Made by a program: the position numbers and the translations under genes. Below, one piece after another: positions 41,332-52,481 of a stretch of 64,000 nucleotides of DNA. The stretch is from Vitellaria paradoxa (Eukaryota > Streptophyta > Magnoliopsida > Ericales > Sapotaceae), in NCBI GenBank assembly GCA_019916065.1, contig CM034240.1, positions 17,717,894-17,781,893 of the forward strand. Reading direction: 5' to 3'. Below the pieces are notes generated by a model, which was not told the origin of the DNA, did not search any database, and saw only the letters and a program-made list of their open reading frames with translations. Each line of letters begins with the position of its first letter. The stretch's first letter is position 1.

Positions 41332-41839
41332 TTTAGGCCACATTTGGCAATCATTTTGTTTTCAATTCTTTGTTTTTGTTTTCAAAACTTTTGAAAATTG
41401 AAAATAAAAACTTACATAGTAAGTTAATTTTCATTTTCAGTTTACAAATTAAATGAACTCCAGTTTTCATTATTTTGAAAACTCTTAAAAATACGAAAAA
41501 GATATTTTCATTAAATACAAAAACACGATATTTAATTTTTGTGTAAGACTTTGAAACCTAGAGCAAGGAAGGACAAAGTGAGCAATGCGAATGATGAAGA
41601 GAGAAAATGACTAAAAGAGTAAGTGAGATTGAAGCTGGTTCTCGAATGACTCCCAATGACCATGAGTTGGTATTTTTCTTTTTCTTCTTTACCTCTCTCT
41701 TTACACTCTCTCCCACTCTCTCCCCCTCTTTTTTTCTGTTGATCTAAGATTTGCTGTAGTAACACTATCTTTCTTCTGTTTTCTATTCAAGACTTCCTTA
41801 ACTTGAAACCTATGTAAAAGGAAGACAGAGCTACTGGAG

Positions 41840-42070
41840 ATGAGAATGACACAAACAACATCCAGTGGTAATGCAACCAGTGTCCACAAACTTGATGAGG
41901 CCTGCTTGCATTTGAAAGAAACGTTAGATGCAATCAATGCATTAGATGACATTGATGGCACAATGTATACAAAAGTACTAAAAATATTTTGTGGGGATGT
42001 CATCTCTAAGGAGATATTCCTATAACTCCCAAATAATAGGAAAAAAGATTTGATCAATAATATTTGCGAG
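41840..42070 (+). pseudogene. Harbinger Myb/SANT-like protein, C-terminal remnant
   Basis: The translation shows ALDDIDGTMYTKVLKIF, then a stop, then NNRKKDLI, the C-terminal pattern (aliphatic-D-D, Y.KAL..F, RK.WL) of the Myb/SANT-like partner protein that helps Harbinger transposase bind its ends. The N-terminal Myb repeat is no longer readable. Confidence 0.6.
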
Positions 42071-42339
42071 TTTTCATGTGAAAAGTTTGACTACCAAGTT
42101 TAAAAAATAATGTTTTAGACTATGTTGTTGATGTATTGCACTATTTGTGTGCATACTATTTTAGACAATGTTTTAGTTTGTATACTTTTTTTTTTCCCAA
42201 TTGAAATAAACTATGTTTTATGTAAAGCCCCCTTAGGCTATATTTTATTATGACTGTTTTATGTTATATATTTGTCGTGGCAAAGTATTTATATTTTATA
42301 TTATGTTAATTATGTTTATAATAGGTGATTTTTTAAAAT

Positions 42340-43560
42340 GGCATAACATGGATGATGTTCAACCTTATGTATATCAAGATGATAGTTCTGATTCTAAAAA
42401 CGAAGAGGGTTTTTTTTTTTTTTTTTAATTTCTTACATCAGAACTAGGAAATTATATCCATAATGTGCAATCACGCATTCTTTGTAGAACGTCCATGTTA
42501 ATTGGTCTTGCATTTGTACTAGAGCTATTGAATAGTGGTCATGATGATCGTACATTTGACTATTTAGAATGCGTCCAAACGTATTTATAAGTTTCTGTAA
42601 GACATTGTATACAGATGGCCAGTTAGAGCATTCTAAGTGGGTAACACTTCAAGAGTAGGTTGCTATCTTTCTCTTTATTATAGCACACAGTCAGAGATTA
42701 CGTATAGTAACAAAAAGGTTCCAACACTTGAAACGATTTCAAAATATTTTCATAAAGTACTGAAAATAGTTTGCATATTGGGTGTAATAATCATACAACC
42801 ATCCTCCTTTGATGAACTATCACCAGAAATTTTACACGATCCAATGATTACCCATTCTTTAAGGCAAATTAGTCGTTTATATCTAGTTGTTTCATCATTG
42901 GGAATTTTTTTAATACTTTTTTTTGTTTCTAGAATTGTGTTTGAGCAATTGATGGTACACACATAACAATACACGTATCGGGGGAAGCAATTATTCCTAC
43001 TCAAAATATAATGTGTGCATATTCATTTAACATGAAGTTTACTTATGTCTACACTAGTTGGGAAGGAACTGCAAATGATTCAAGGATACTCAGTGGGTGC
43101 GTCACTAATGCCGATAATATGTTCCCCTTGCCTCCCAAGGGTAAATATTATCTCGTAGATTCAGGATATACTAACATGCTCGGATTTTTTGGCCCTATAT
43201 AGAGGTGAGAGGTATCATTTAAATGATTACCGTAGATGTACACCAAGAGTAATTGAGGAGTGATTTAACTACCGACACTCTTTCTTAATAAATTGTATCA
43301 AACGATGCTTTGGAGTGTTGAAGGTAAGATTCCCTATCAATGCCTCCTTTTAAGATTTCAACCCAAAAATATATTCCCACAGTATGTTGCACCATGTATA
43401 ATTTTATTCAAATGCACGATCAAGGGAATGAATTATTTCTTCACTATAATGATCAAAGTAATTATGAAGAAGAAAGACCCAATTGCATTTCAATGAGCAA
43501 CTCCTAACTTACTATTGATATTGATATAAGTCAAAATCAACTTCGACAAATGAGAATCAT
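42340..43560 (+). pseudogene. Harbinger DDE transposase, multiple frameshifts
   Basis: Recognisable parts are YFHKVLKIVC near 42750, the first catalytic aspartate in AIDGTHI near 42950, NIMCAYSFNMKFTYVY and WEGTANDSRIL near 43050, the second aspartate in GKYYLVDSGY near 43150, and the RVIEE-like glutamate region near 43250 followed by FGVLKVRFPI. Frame changes and stops separate them, so no enzyme is made. Confidence 0.75.
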
Positions 43561-44258
43561 TTGTGATCAAATAGCTCTGCTCGTGAGATCTATGGTAGTG
43601 TATGCAGTCCTAGATCTTGCGGATTTGTACTAGAACATTTTACATTGTAAATTATTCATTTATTATATTCTAATTTTTATAAATTATGTTTGGCAATTGA
43701 ATATATAGTCAATTAATTTGGTGTTAACAAATTTTATGATTTTAGATATGGTAAATGTTAATCATTATAGACCACTACGTTCTTGCGATGCAAGCTGAAT
43801 GCATGTTTTATAACTCGTACTAAAAAGAATTATGGTCACTCTTTCTGTTGTTGTCCTCTTAGTCACAATCATGTTAATGCTTTCACATGAACTAGTGAAT
43901 ACAATATGCCCACCGGCTGCCATAGAGTAGCAAGAGAACTTCCACAGAAATTATGTTGTTAATGTATACTATTGTGTAGTTGTTGTGGATGTAACATTAT
44001 TTTGTGTTTTCTACTTACTTTCATCATATTTGTAACTTTAATTGTCCTTCTTTCGAAATGAATATGTACTATTAGCACAATACTTGGTACTATGATTGAT
44101 TTAATATACTTTATTTTATTTTTTGAGTTTGTAATATGTTACTTTATGGAATTAAAAAATATTATCATTTTCATTTACATTTTGTTCTATTTATATATAT
44201 TTTTATAAAATATATAACCAAAAAAAAAAAAAACAAAACAAAAATTTGCCAAACATAT

Positions 44259-44892
44259 TTTTCATTTTTTTCCCTAAAATGAAAATTAGAAATAGAAAAA
44301 TTGAACAAAAAAACTGAAAATTGATAGTTTTATTAAACGAGTTTTAACTTTTATTGTGCAATTGACTTGACGAATAGATCTAAAATTAATTATTTTAATT
44401 AAAATTTTAAATATTCTTATTATTTGTTGATCCCTAGTTTGGTTAACTTTCCGTGCTCTCTTGCTCGCCGAAAGTGATTTCATGCATCTTATCTCGTTGT
44501 CTTTTTGTCGTCAAAAGGCACACCTTCACCACCTCGTCAAGATGAGCAATCATCTAACATTCAACTCTCGACTCAAGAACACCTTTTCCTACGTTGCTTT
44601 CCGTATGGACTACATTTATAATCCCCAGCTAAGGTGGATCTCTCCACCTTTCATTTGGTCTAGCTCCCTCTATTTATTCGTTCTCTTGGCTGGGCTTCTT
44701 TCTTGCTTTTCTGTTGATTGATGAACTGCAAGGTAGAAAGAAGGTTATAGTGCTTTATAGGGACATGGAAATATGCTTGAGATCAAATATAGCAAACTTC
44801 AAATGATTGTGAGAATAATATATATATATATATATATTTATTACAAAGTATATTCAAAATGATTATCTTCTATTCTCCATATAAGTGCAAAA
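44259..44892. other. Spacer without recognisable gene
   Basis: An open frame at 44461-44721 shows no family similarity that I can see and has a poor composition for a gene. (AT)n lies at 44818-44836. Confidence 0.35.
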
Positions 44893-44895
44893 TAA

Positions 44896-45303
44896 GGGTT
44901 GGTTTGGTTATGGAATAACTGTTTTTTTAATTTTTTGTAACCTTTTTTTTGGTCTTATATATATATATATTTTTACTAAAATTTGATTTTTTTTACTGAT
45001 TGTACATTTTAAGCGTGTTAATCATATTTGCAAAAGAAAAGAAATCAAAAAATTCACATCCGTTTGAGTAAAAGCTACCCATTTGAGTAAAAAAAACAAC
45101 GAAAAAGTTATTTTTTTTAGTTTTTTTCTAGTTTTTACCTAAACAGACATAAATTTTTTGATTTTTATTTTTCAAAAATGCAGTTGGCACGCTTAAAAGG
45201 TAACAACTTTTAAAAACAAAATTATATTTTGGTGAGAAAAGCCATATAAGATGAAAATAATTAAAAAAAAAAGCAAAATATTTTTTTGTAACCAAACAAA
45301 GCC
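44896..45303. mobile_element. Tourist-like MITE forming a near-complete foldback
   Basis: The ends GGGTTGGTTTGGTTA and, reverse complemented, GGCTTTGTTTGGTTA are flanked by TAA on both sides (44893-44895, 45304-45306), as for Harbinger/Tourist elements. The complementarity does not stop at the termini. Blocks such as TTTTAAGCGTG (45010), AAATCAAAAAATT (45042) and CCGTTTGAGTAAAA (45060) recur in inverted order in the right half. The whole 408 bp can therefore pair as two arms of almost 200 bases. Confidence 0.85.
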
Positions 45304-45306
45304 TAA

Positions 45307-46647
45307 GTGAGAACATAATAAATATTAATTAAGCCATAATATCAATCTAATAAATATAAGCATTGCTGTGCTACCACAAACATTATTCCAAAATGCCAGT
45401 TAAAATGTTGTTGAACTATTATGCGTCAACTCAACTTAACAAAACAAAATTTTAGTTTCAAATTAGTTGTGGTCAATTAGATGAATCATTTTCTTTTATT
45501 TATTTCCATCAAAAGTTACAATTTTTACGATGTTATTTGAAATATTTAAAATACCTAATTCATTAAATTATTTAAAATACCTAGTTCATTAAATTATTTA
45601 TAATTGTAATTAGTGGTCTAGTTTAAAATTACCTTTCGAAAAAACAAATAAAAAATAAAAAAGTCTAGTTTAAAATTCTGATGGGATACCATTTTTCAAT
45701 AAATACTGTATATCATCGCCCCCTCTATGCATAAGAAATAGTAATAAATTGTAATTGGGCTTCAAGCAACAGAAGAAAAGAAAAGGAGAAAATTAGCCCA
45801 ACAAGAAGTAATTATTTTTATTAAACTATGACATGAGGCATATTGCTTTTAAAATCTAAAAATAAAATTATGATGTTGATAAGGTTTTACACACAATTCA
45901 TGATCCATGAGTTGATGCAAAGTAGGTAACACTCGATTACATAGGATTATTTTCGCTATATGAGTTCAATTTGAGACCATAATATATGAATTTTAAATTT
46001 TTTTGGGCCATTTGGAGCTATTCTCATTGCTTATATTCAAAATGTAAGAGCTTCTAAAGTCGTATTATGTTGTTTTGAGTGACAAATAGTCAATTTTATT
46101 ATTTTTGATAAATTCTATTTTGGCAATTACTATGGATTGGGAATCAAAATTAATTTTTACTAATTTTGTATTGATTTATTTTTATTATTCTGTATCATTC
46201 TGTAATCATCTCATATTTGTCAATTTAGTATATTTCAATTTCCTAATTCACAATTAGGCTTTTCACTATTTATAAAACTTGTAACTTTTGGACAATTCAC
46301 CTCAAAATTTTTATACAATGTTGAGTATATATATATATATATATATATGTATTTTCTCTATTGTATTTGAGAATTTCCTTAGATTAGATTTTTTGTTCGA
46401 CTAGTACAATAACTAATAGCCTTTTAATTTGTTTAAATCATATCATGTTCACTTTTATTTTCCATTCTAGGTCATGAATACTACAAATTTCAATACAATC
46501 TAACCCTTTTTATTTATTTTTATCATCCAACCAGTAGAATTTTTCTACTTAATTAATTCGCTATATATACACAAATGCATTGAGAATGCTATCACGCAAA
46601 TTGAAATCGATGATTGCACAAGGGAAACACATCTAAAACTGATTTAA
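45307..46647. other. 3' flank of the FKBP gene
   Basis: AT-rich DNA with an (AT)n tract at about 46327-46349. The FKBP 3' untranslated region must lie just below 46648. No other gene. Confidence 0.4.
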
Positions 46648-48348
46648 TCAAGCTGGTGCAATGGAAACCTTGTCAACCTCAACAACATATTCAAGAGTTG
46701 AATTAGGGGGAATTTGGACCCCAGGTCCAAGATCAGCACCCTGATCCCCAAACCCCAAGCCAGGAGGAATTATGACTCTTCTTTTACCACCTGCCTTCAT
46801 GGATCTCAACACGTACTCTATCCCTTCACACATTCCCTTGGTGTACGGTCTTGACCCCATCACTAGAGCCAGTGGCTTCTTCTCACCACTAAATGTGTCA
46901 ACAAAAGCTTCTCTGCTTCCTTCAACATTTCCCTTCAGATCAATCACCACCAGGTCTCCTGGCCTAGGTGAAGCACCACCACCAACTCTCAACTCATAGT
47001 ACCTGATTCACATCATGTGTATATATATGTGTGTGTTGAAAAAGAAAAATTATAAATAAATTCTTACATATTTGAAGTTCAAATAGAGGCCAAGTTAGAG
47101 TCAGTTGAAAAATCTTACCTTATTCCATTAGGCAAGACCACCTCTTCTTGCCTTTCAACATCTCTGGAACACATAAACTTGTCATTACTTTTTTATTTTA
47201 TTTTTTTTAACATGAACAATATTGAAACCGAACTTCCATAATTCAAACAAAACAAGGACTTCTTGTGTTATTCATTTGGTTGTCTTAATGTCCACACACA
47301 TGCATGTAATCAGCCGACTGTGGGGTCCAAAGGGAAGGCAGCACTCAACTGGAAGCTCTCAAGGCTTTGGTCACTCAAGCATTGAAGAATGTACACGTCA
47401 GCTGGTCAGTTTCATTTGGTTTTGAAACTGAGTTAATTTCACAGTTAGTTGGGCTCTCTTCTTCATCTCATGTTATATATGTGAGGTGGCTGTTGTAGTT
47501 GAGACGGCGTGAGCCCCCCCCCCCGGGGGGCGGGGGGGAGGGGGGTTGGTAAGGGGATGCTGGCGACAAAAGATAAGAGAGAGTGGAGAAGGTGTATTTT
47601 GAACTTCAAATTGATCAAAACAAAACGAAAATGAAATTATTTAATTTTATTGGTTGGGCCAACATTGGCTAACCTTAAAAAATAATTATTTTTTAGGACT
47701 TAAAATTTTTTAATTGAAATGATACCGATAAAAGAAAAATGTTGAGAGAAATACATTTAAGACAATTTGATCATATTTAATGTAAACCCAAAGATGTACC
47801 AGCAGATCCAAATAAAAAGGATATAAAGAAAATCCTAATATTACGTGAGTTGAAATTGTTAAAAATATGAATTTTATATAACCTCACATCAAAAGATAAC
47901 CTATGGTAAAAATAAATAAAATAAGAGGAATCATGTGATCAATCCCAACTCCTTTGATATTAAAACTTTATTGAATTCAGCTGGTTGGAGTAGTATACCT
48001 TGTATTGGCTTCTTGCTGAGATACTTCAAGGCGAGTCTTGATTTGTTCAGAGAGTACACCAATGCCTAGGAAGGCAGCCCACGCAAGGCCAGCCCCCAGC
48101 CCGAACCTCCTGGTTAAGTTGGAAGCTATCCAATCCGTTGATTCTACCTTTGAGTTGGGAGGCTTGGCTGCTTCTTCTTTTTGTACTTTTGCTGAGACCG
48201 GAGACGGTGGCTGCGTGGAGGTTGTACCTAGTGGTTGAGATGGTGGCCGAGGAGGTGGTGGTGGAGGAGATGTTTGAGAAGATGAAACTTGGTGAGTTAT
48301 AGTAATTGGGTGAGACAGAAATGGGGGAGATCCGAAGAAGGAGGCCAT
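46648..48348 (-). CDS. Chloroplast-type FKBP peptidyl-prolyl isomerase, three exons
   Basis: The minus-strand exons are 47999-48348, 47119-47163 and 46648-47002, with GT-AG introns and matching phases. They total 750 bases, giving 249 residues. The ATG at 48348 gives MASFFGS; an in-frame ATG 28 codons upstream (48432) is possible but gives a less transit-peptide-like start. The order is a Ser/Pro-rich leader with a proline run (28-37), then SNLTRRFGLGAG followed by a hydrophobic segment (77-100), an RR-plus-hydrophobic pattern as in thylakoid signals, then LPNGIRYYELRVGGG and the FKBP domain (about 150-247) with LGFGDQG near the end. It matches plant FKBP17-2-type proteins. The tryptophan at the base of the FKBP12 pocket appears to be isoleucine in GIEYVLRSMKAGG, so catalysis or FK506 binding may be weak. 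The plastid site is inferred. Confidence 0.92.
47513..47556. repeat. C/G homopolymer block in FKBP intron 1
   Basis: A run of C (47514-47524) turns directly into runs of G broken by single C and A bases. Such blocks can form G-quadruplexes but are also common places for sequencing or assembly error. Confidence 0.6.
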
Positions 48349-49270
48349 TTTTTGGTACGGTCTTCTGAGTTTAAAGAGTTTTGGGAAGAAATATGCTGTC
48401 AATGCAATTAAGCACACGTTGGTCCCTCCCAACCTTATCCTTGTTATGTGATGGAATTTTAATTGGTATTATATCTATATCTTCAGCTTTTTCTATTTCG
48501 CTGTTTGGTGTGGTTTTAGTTTTCTTGTTGGAAAATTCTGTTCAGTTAGACAAATGTGTAAAAAACTTAAGCTAGAATGATGTGACAGTGATATAACTAC
48601 TATAATTACCTTTTCAAATATATATATATATAACTATAATAAAAGATAACTTAATGAATTTATATTCTTAAAATAATAATCTTATAAATATGACCCATTA
48701 TTCTGACAAAATTCTCTAATAAAATAGCATTACTCTTTCTTGTTCTGGGTAGTTGATAATTTTGTTTTTAGTCTTGTTTTTTAAAGTCAGAACAAAAAAT
48801 ATATGCTTTTAGAGGTTTTGAAACAAAATTTGAAGTTTATATTTATTTATTTATTTTGCATTTCAATGTGCTATTACATTATACATTTGTACTTTATTTA
48901 CATTTTTGTTATATTGCTTTTGTTTTTCTCTTTTTAAATCAACTCTTTGGCTTTATAATCACCTTCAGAAACTTGGAATCTTTTTTGTAGTCCCTTGCGA
49001 TGTCTCTTGGTCAAGTTGCCGACAGTTTCAATGTCATTTTCCGGGAAAATAGTTATTGAAAAGAACTCTAGGCCATTCTTTGGGAAAGAATATATGAATT
49101 TACCATTTATGCTTCTCTCAAAAAAAAAAAAAAATTATAATTTATACATTTTTTTTTTCCAGACATCCAATATTCAGAAATGCTCAACTCAAACATTGGC
49201 TAAAAGAGAGATCACCAACAGTAACTCGAGGGAAAAACAGGCAAAATTTACAACTGGATACACTCCACAA
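48349..49270. other. Upstream region of the FKBP gene
   Basis: No coding signal; it presumably includes the FKBP promoter. An (AT)n tract lies near 48618-48633. Confidence 0.4.
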
Positions 49271-49541
49271 AGGGTGTGTTTGGAGTGAGGATTTAGAGAG
49301 AGAAAAGAGAATGGTAAATAAATGAATATGAAAAATAGAAAGAAAATATAAAATTCTAATTGCATGATTTAGGTAGAATAGATTTAAAAAATACAAAAAT
49401 AAAAATAAAAGGCATTCATCAATTAATTATTTTTAATTTCTCAAATCCCATGAGTTCTTTTATTTTCCATTACAAACTAAACTTACAAATCCTCATTCCT
49501 TTCTTTTTCCCTTCACAAATACTTGATCCAAACACAAATTA
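49271..49541. mobile_element. MITE with GTGTTTGGA-type termini
   Basis: The left end GGGTGTGTTTGGAGTGAGG and the reverse complement of the right end AATTTGTGTTTGGATCAAG share GTGTTTGGA. Inward on both sides follow a GAGGATTT motif and purine-rich tracts, giving a foldback of about 270 bp. No clear target duplication was found, so the superfamily is open. Confidence 0.6.
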
Positions 49542-49940
49542 GGCCAAATTACCAAGTCTCAGTTACACATCTTGCAAGAACCTTTGGGAACAACCTACAT
49601 AAATTAAATCCCCCCAATGATCACAATCAAAATAAAAATATGCTTTACAATTAGTCATGTTTCACCTCTTTACCTTATGCAGTCTACTAAACAAAACTGT
49701 TTTTTTTTTTTTTTTTTGGGGGGGGGGGGAATCAAACCTTAAGTACAACAAATTCAAATGGGATTTTTCAAACAAACACCCAATTGTAAGGACAGCTGCA
49801 AGACAAAGCCAAGAACACAGGAAAAAAGGGAAAGACTAGAATCACACTTATCTTGAATATGAAGTCTATTTGGTCAAGATTTTACAACTGATCTCTTTTC
49901 CTATGCCTGCCCGACCCAAGTTGCAATTTCGATCGTTTCT

Positions 49941-50100
49941 TCATTTGCCTGCTGGGTCTTTTAAGGCGCGGGATTGGTGGCCTTGCTGGCTGCTTCGTAT
50001 TGGTGCGCTTGGTCGAGGCACTTGTGCGGCATTTACAGGCTTTTGTAGCGGCTTCAGGGCAGCTATTATCTCAGAAAATGAAGGCCGCTGCTTGGGATCT
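49941..50100 (-). CDS. Raf-like MAPKKK, last exon only
   Basis: An acceptor TTTTAG at 50101-50106 (minus strand) opens the frame DPKQRPSFSEIIAALKPLQK, then PVNAAQVPRPSAPI and a polar tail ending in TGA at 49941-49943, about 52 residues. It is the end of a tyrosine-kinase-like protein kinase: the D-P-x-x-R-P-S-F motif of subdomain XI with its conserved arginine, then the LKPLQKPV..PRP tail of plant Raf-group (B-type) MAPKKKs. Such kinases act in stress and hormone signalling. The rest of the gene would lie to the right on the minus strand, beyond the transposon nest and outside the window. No other kinase exon is visible up to 64000, so this is either an intron of at least 13.9 kb or a truncated gene. 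Confidence 0.75.
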
Positions 50101-50959
50101 CTAAAATGTTAACATGATAAAGCATCAGATATGTGTCCATTTAGTTGGCTGATTGCACATACAAATGCACCAGATATATAATCTATATACTGCAATATAC
50201 CATAAACATGGGAAGTTAAATCTCTAAAATGCTTTTATACAAACAACCGTGGAAGCCGTTTGATGCTTCATAGTTGGTAGGATTTTAATGGTCGGGTCAA
50301 TGGATTAGTTAGTAATGCGACTGCCAGACCCAATTACTCTATTATTCAACATCTAATTTGTTAAGAGTTGTGTGACTCATATGCGTTCCACTCAAGCTTC
50401 AACATAAATGGCAAATACTTGTTTAGGAATATTTATATTGGTTCACAAAAATGCAAAGGGTTAGGTACCGTGGAGGTTTATCGCTTACTCACTGACTTGC
50501 TGGCAAGCTTGTTGAGAATTAGCAAAAAAGTGTTTAGGAACTCTGAAGGTCGCTAGAACAATCACTAGATGTTGCTAAGAATGACAGACACATCGCAATG
50601 CTGTAGGAGAGCTCAATGGAAAGCTTGTCCCAGCAAGTGGGGCGATTTTTGATTTATTAGGGCTGTTCTCAAAATCTGTTTTAGGCAGGATTATCATTTC
50701 CTATATAAAATGCTGTGTACATTCTGAAAGTTTAGATTAGGATTTTCTAGGAATCCTGAGAAAGAAGAAGGAATATTAAAGTTAGAAGAGTTTCTCTAAG
50801 AATTTCTTAAGGTTCTTTCATTCATTCTTGTAATCCTTGCTCCATTATTAGGTTGCTAATAGAAAATCAGGTAAACCGTACTTGTGAACGTAAGCAATTT
50901 GTTTGAGCCACATAAAATTTATGTTCTAGTGTTTGCTTTTCTATTCGTTTTCTTTGAAT
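50101..50959. other. Presumed Raf-kinase intron, no element recognised
   Basis: No kinase exon is seen on the minus strand and no convincing open frame on the plus strand. Confidence 0.4.
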
Positions 50960-50964
50960 ATATT

Positions 50965-51150
50965 TGTGAAAATCAATAGCTATGAAGAACAAAGAGTTTA
51001 TTACTTCTTCTAATTCTGAAATTAACTAGTAAATACAAAGATTACAACTGAATATATAAGTAAAACCTAAACCCTAATTAACCCAATGACATATAAAGTC
51101 TAGAATACCCCTAGGAAGTAAAATAAATAAGACTACATACTATATTCACA
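50965..51150 (-). repeat. 3' LTR of the old Copia
   Basis: 186 bp with TG...CA ends, next to the C-rich strand of a polypurine tract. The partner LTR is not in the window, so the border is inferred from the ends alone. Confidence 0.65.
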
Positions 51151-51179
51151 CCCCCCCTCTTCAAATTTAGGATGCGAAG

Positions 51180-52124
51180 GCGGAGATTTTCGAGAGTTTG
51201 CCAAGTAAAAAAACGAAAACGAGTAACAGTATGAGTTCTAGTAAAGAAATTAGACAACTATAGGGAAGAGCGAACAATTGGCAAAGCAATAGTGCCTGAC
51301 TGAAGGAGCTAGCAAACAAAATAACAATCAATCTCAATATGCTTCGTGTGCTCATGGAAAACAAAGTTGTGGGCAATTTGAATAGCACTATTATTATCAC
51401 AATAGAGAGGCATAGAATTAGGAAGAGTAACACCCATATTTAATAAAAGCCAACAAAGCCAAATAGAGGTAGCATATGCTATAACTCGATATTCTGCTTT
51501 AGCGATAAAGCAAGTAATAACAGATTGCTTTTTGCTTTTCCAAGAAATAAGAGAATCACCCAGAAATGCATAGAGGCGAGAGTTAGACTTTCGATGAGAG
51601 ATGTTACTAGCCCAATCAGCATTAGCATAAACCTGAAGAGTTAAGCTCGAAGTCTAGAGGAGAGCAATAAACACTAATGGATAGAGCCATAAATATACCA
51701 CATAATACGCAATAAAGTAGCCCAATGTGTAGAACATGAAGCAAAAACAAACTGACTAACAATGTGGACAGTATAGGTAATGTTAGGTAATGTTAGGCCG
51801 AGTCACAGTAAGACAAACTAAGCATCCAACTAACTCCTGATATTCTATAGGATCATAAAGATGAACACCATCTGAATCACACAACTTAGCATGCAACTCA
51901 ATGGGAATGTCAATAGTTTTGTCATCCGTGAAATGAGCACAATGGAGAATGTCATTAGCATACTTAGACTGGGATAAGCGATAGCCCTTAGGAGAGGAGG
52001 CAACTTCGATGCCAAGGAAATAATGAAGGAGGCCCAAATTCTTTCATCTCAAACTCACAGAAGAGATGAATTTTAACATATTGAATAGCATCAGAATCAA
52101 AACCAATAATGATCATACATCCAC
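51180..52124 (-). pseudogene. Old Copia RNase H and RT part
   Basis: At 51783-52037 the minus frame reads LLHYFLGIEVASSPKGY, then LSQSKYANDIL and ELVGCLVCLTVTRPNIT, the RT thumb region of Copia elements. RNase H traces at 51200-51650 are in other frames (for example an HSDN-like acidic triad region is not intact). Many stops. Confidence 0.75.
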
Positions 52125-52467
52125 TGATGGGGACTTTGATAATCGTTTCCAATTCAAATATTCTAGGTGGGGACGAAATTTGAATTGGATGGGTTAAGTT
52201 TGAAGAGCAGTATTTTAAGGATATGATTTATTTGCTTTCCATAAAATATTTTGGGGTGTGATTTATTTGCTTTCCATAAAATTCGAGATTTGACTAATTT
52301 AGTTTCAGATATTACTTCACTTGGTCTTTAGCCCTAGCCTATATAAAGGGTTAGAGATTGTAAGGGATCCTCAATTTTTGAATGATATTGAAATAATTTC
52401 CGTTTTACTTTCTGCATTGTTTACTATTCTTTTATTTTTGTGTTCTTGGCTCCGCGGTGCTACGTCA
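52125..52467 (+). repeat. 5' LTR of the Gypsy element
   Basis: 343 bp; contains a local tandem repeat of a GTGATTTATTTGCTTTCCATA-like unit at about 52218-52281. It differs from the 3' LTR at many positions. Confidence 0.92.
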
Positions 52468-52481
52468 AGTGGTATCAGAGC

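Larger units (their letters stand above)
41335..44258 (+). mobile_element. Decayed PIF/Harbinger DNA transposon
   Basis: The left end GGCCACATTTGGCAATCATTT follows a TTA, the trinucleotide target used by PIF/Harbinger elements. The right end near 44258, reverse complemented, reads ATGTTTGGCAAATTTTTG and is related but degraded, so the right border is approximate and no matching trinucleotide is claimed. Inside, in order, are remains of both proteins typical of the superfamily: the Myb/SANT-like DNA-binding protein and the DDE transposase, both on the plus strand and both broken. Confidence 0.8.

Noticed and set aside
44461..44721. 86-codon plus-strand frame as a small membrane protein gene
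   Set aside because: No homologous pattern, no context, and composition like the surrounding spacer.
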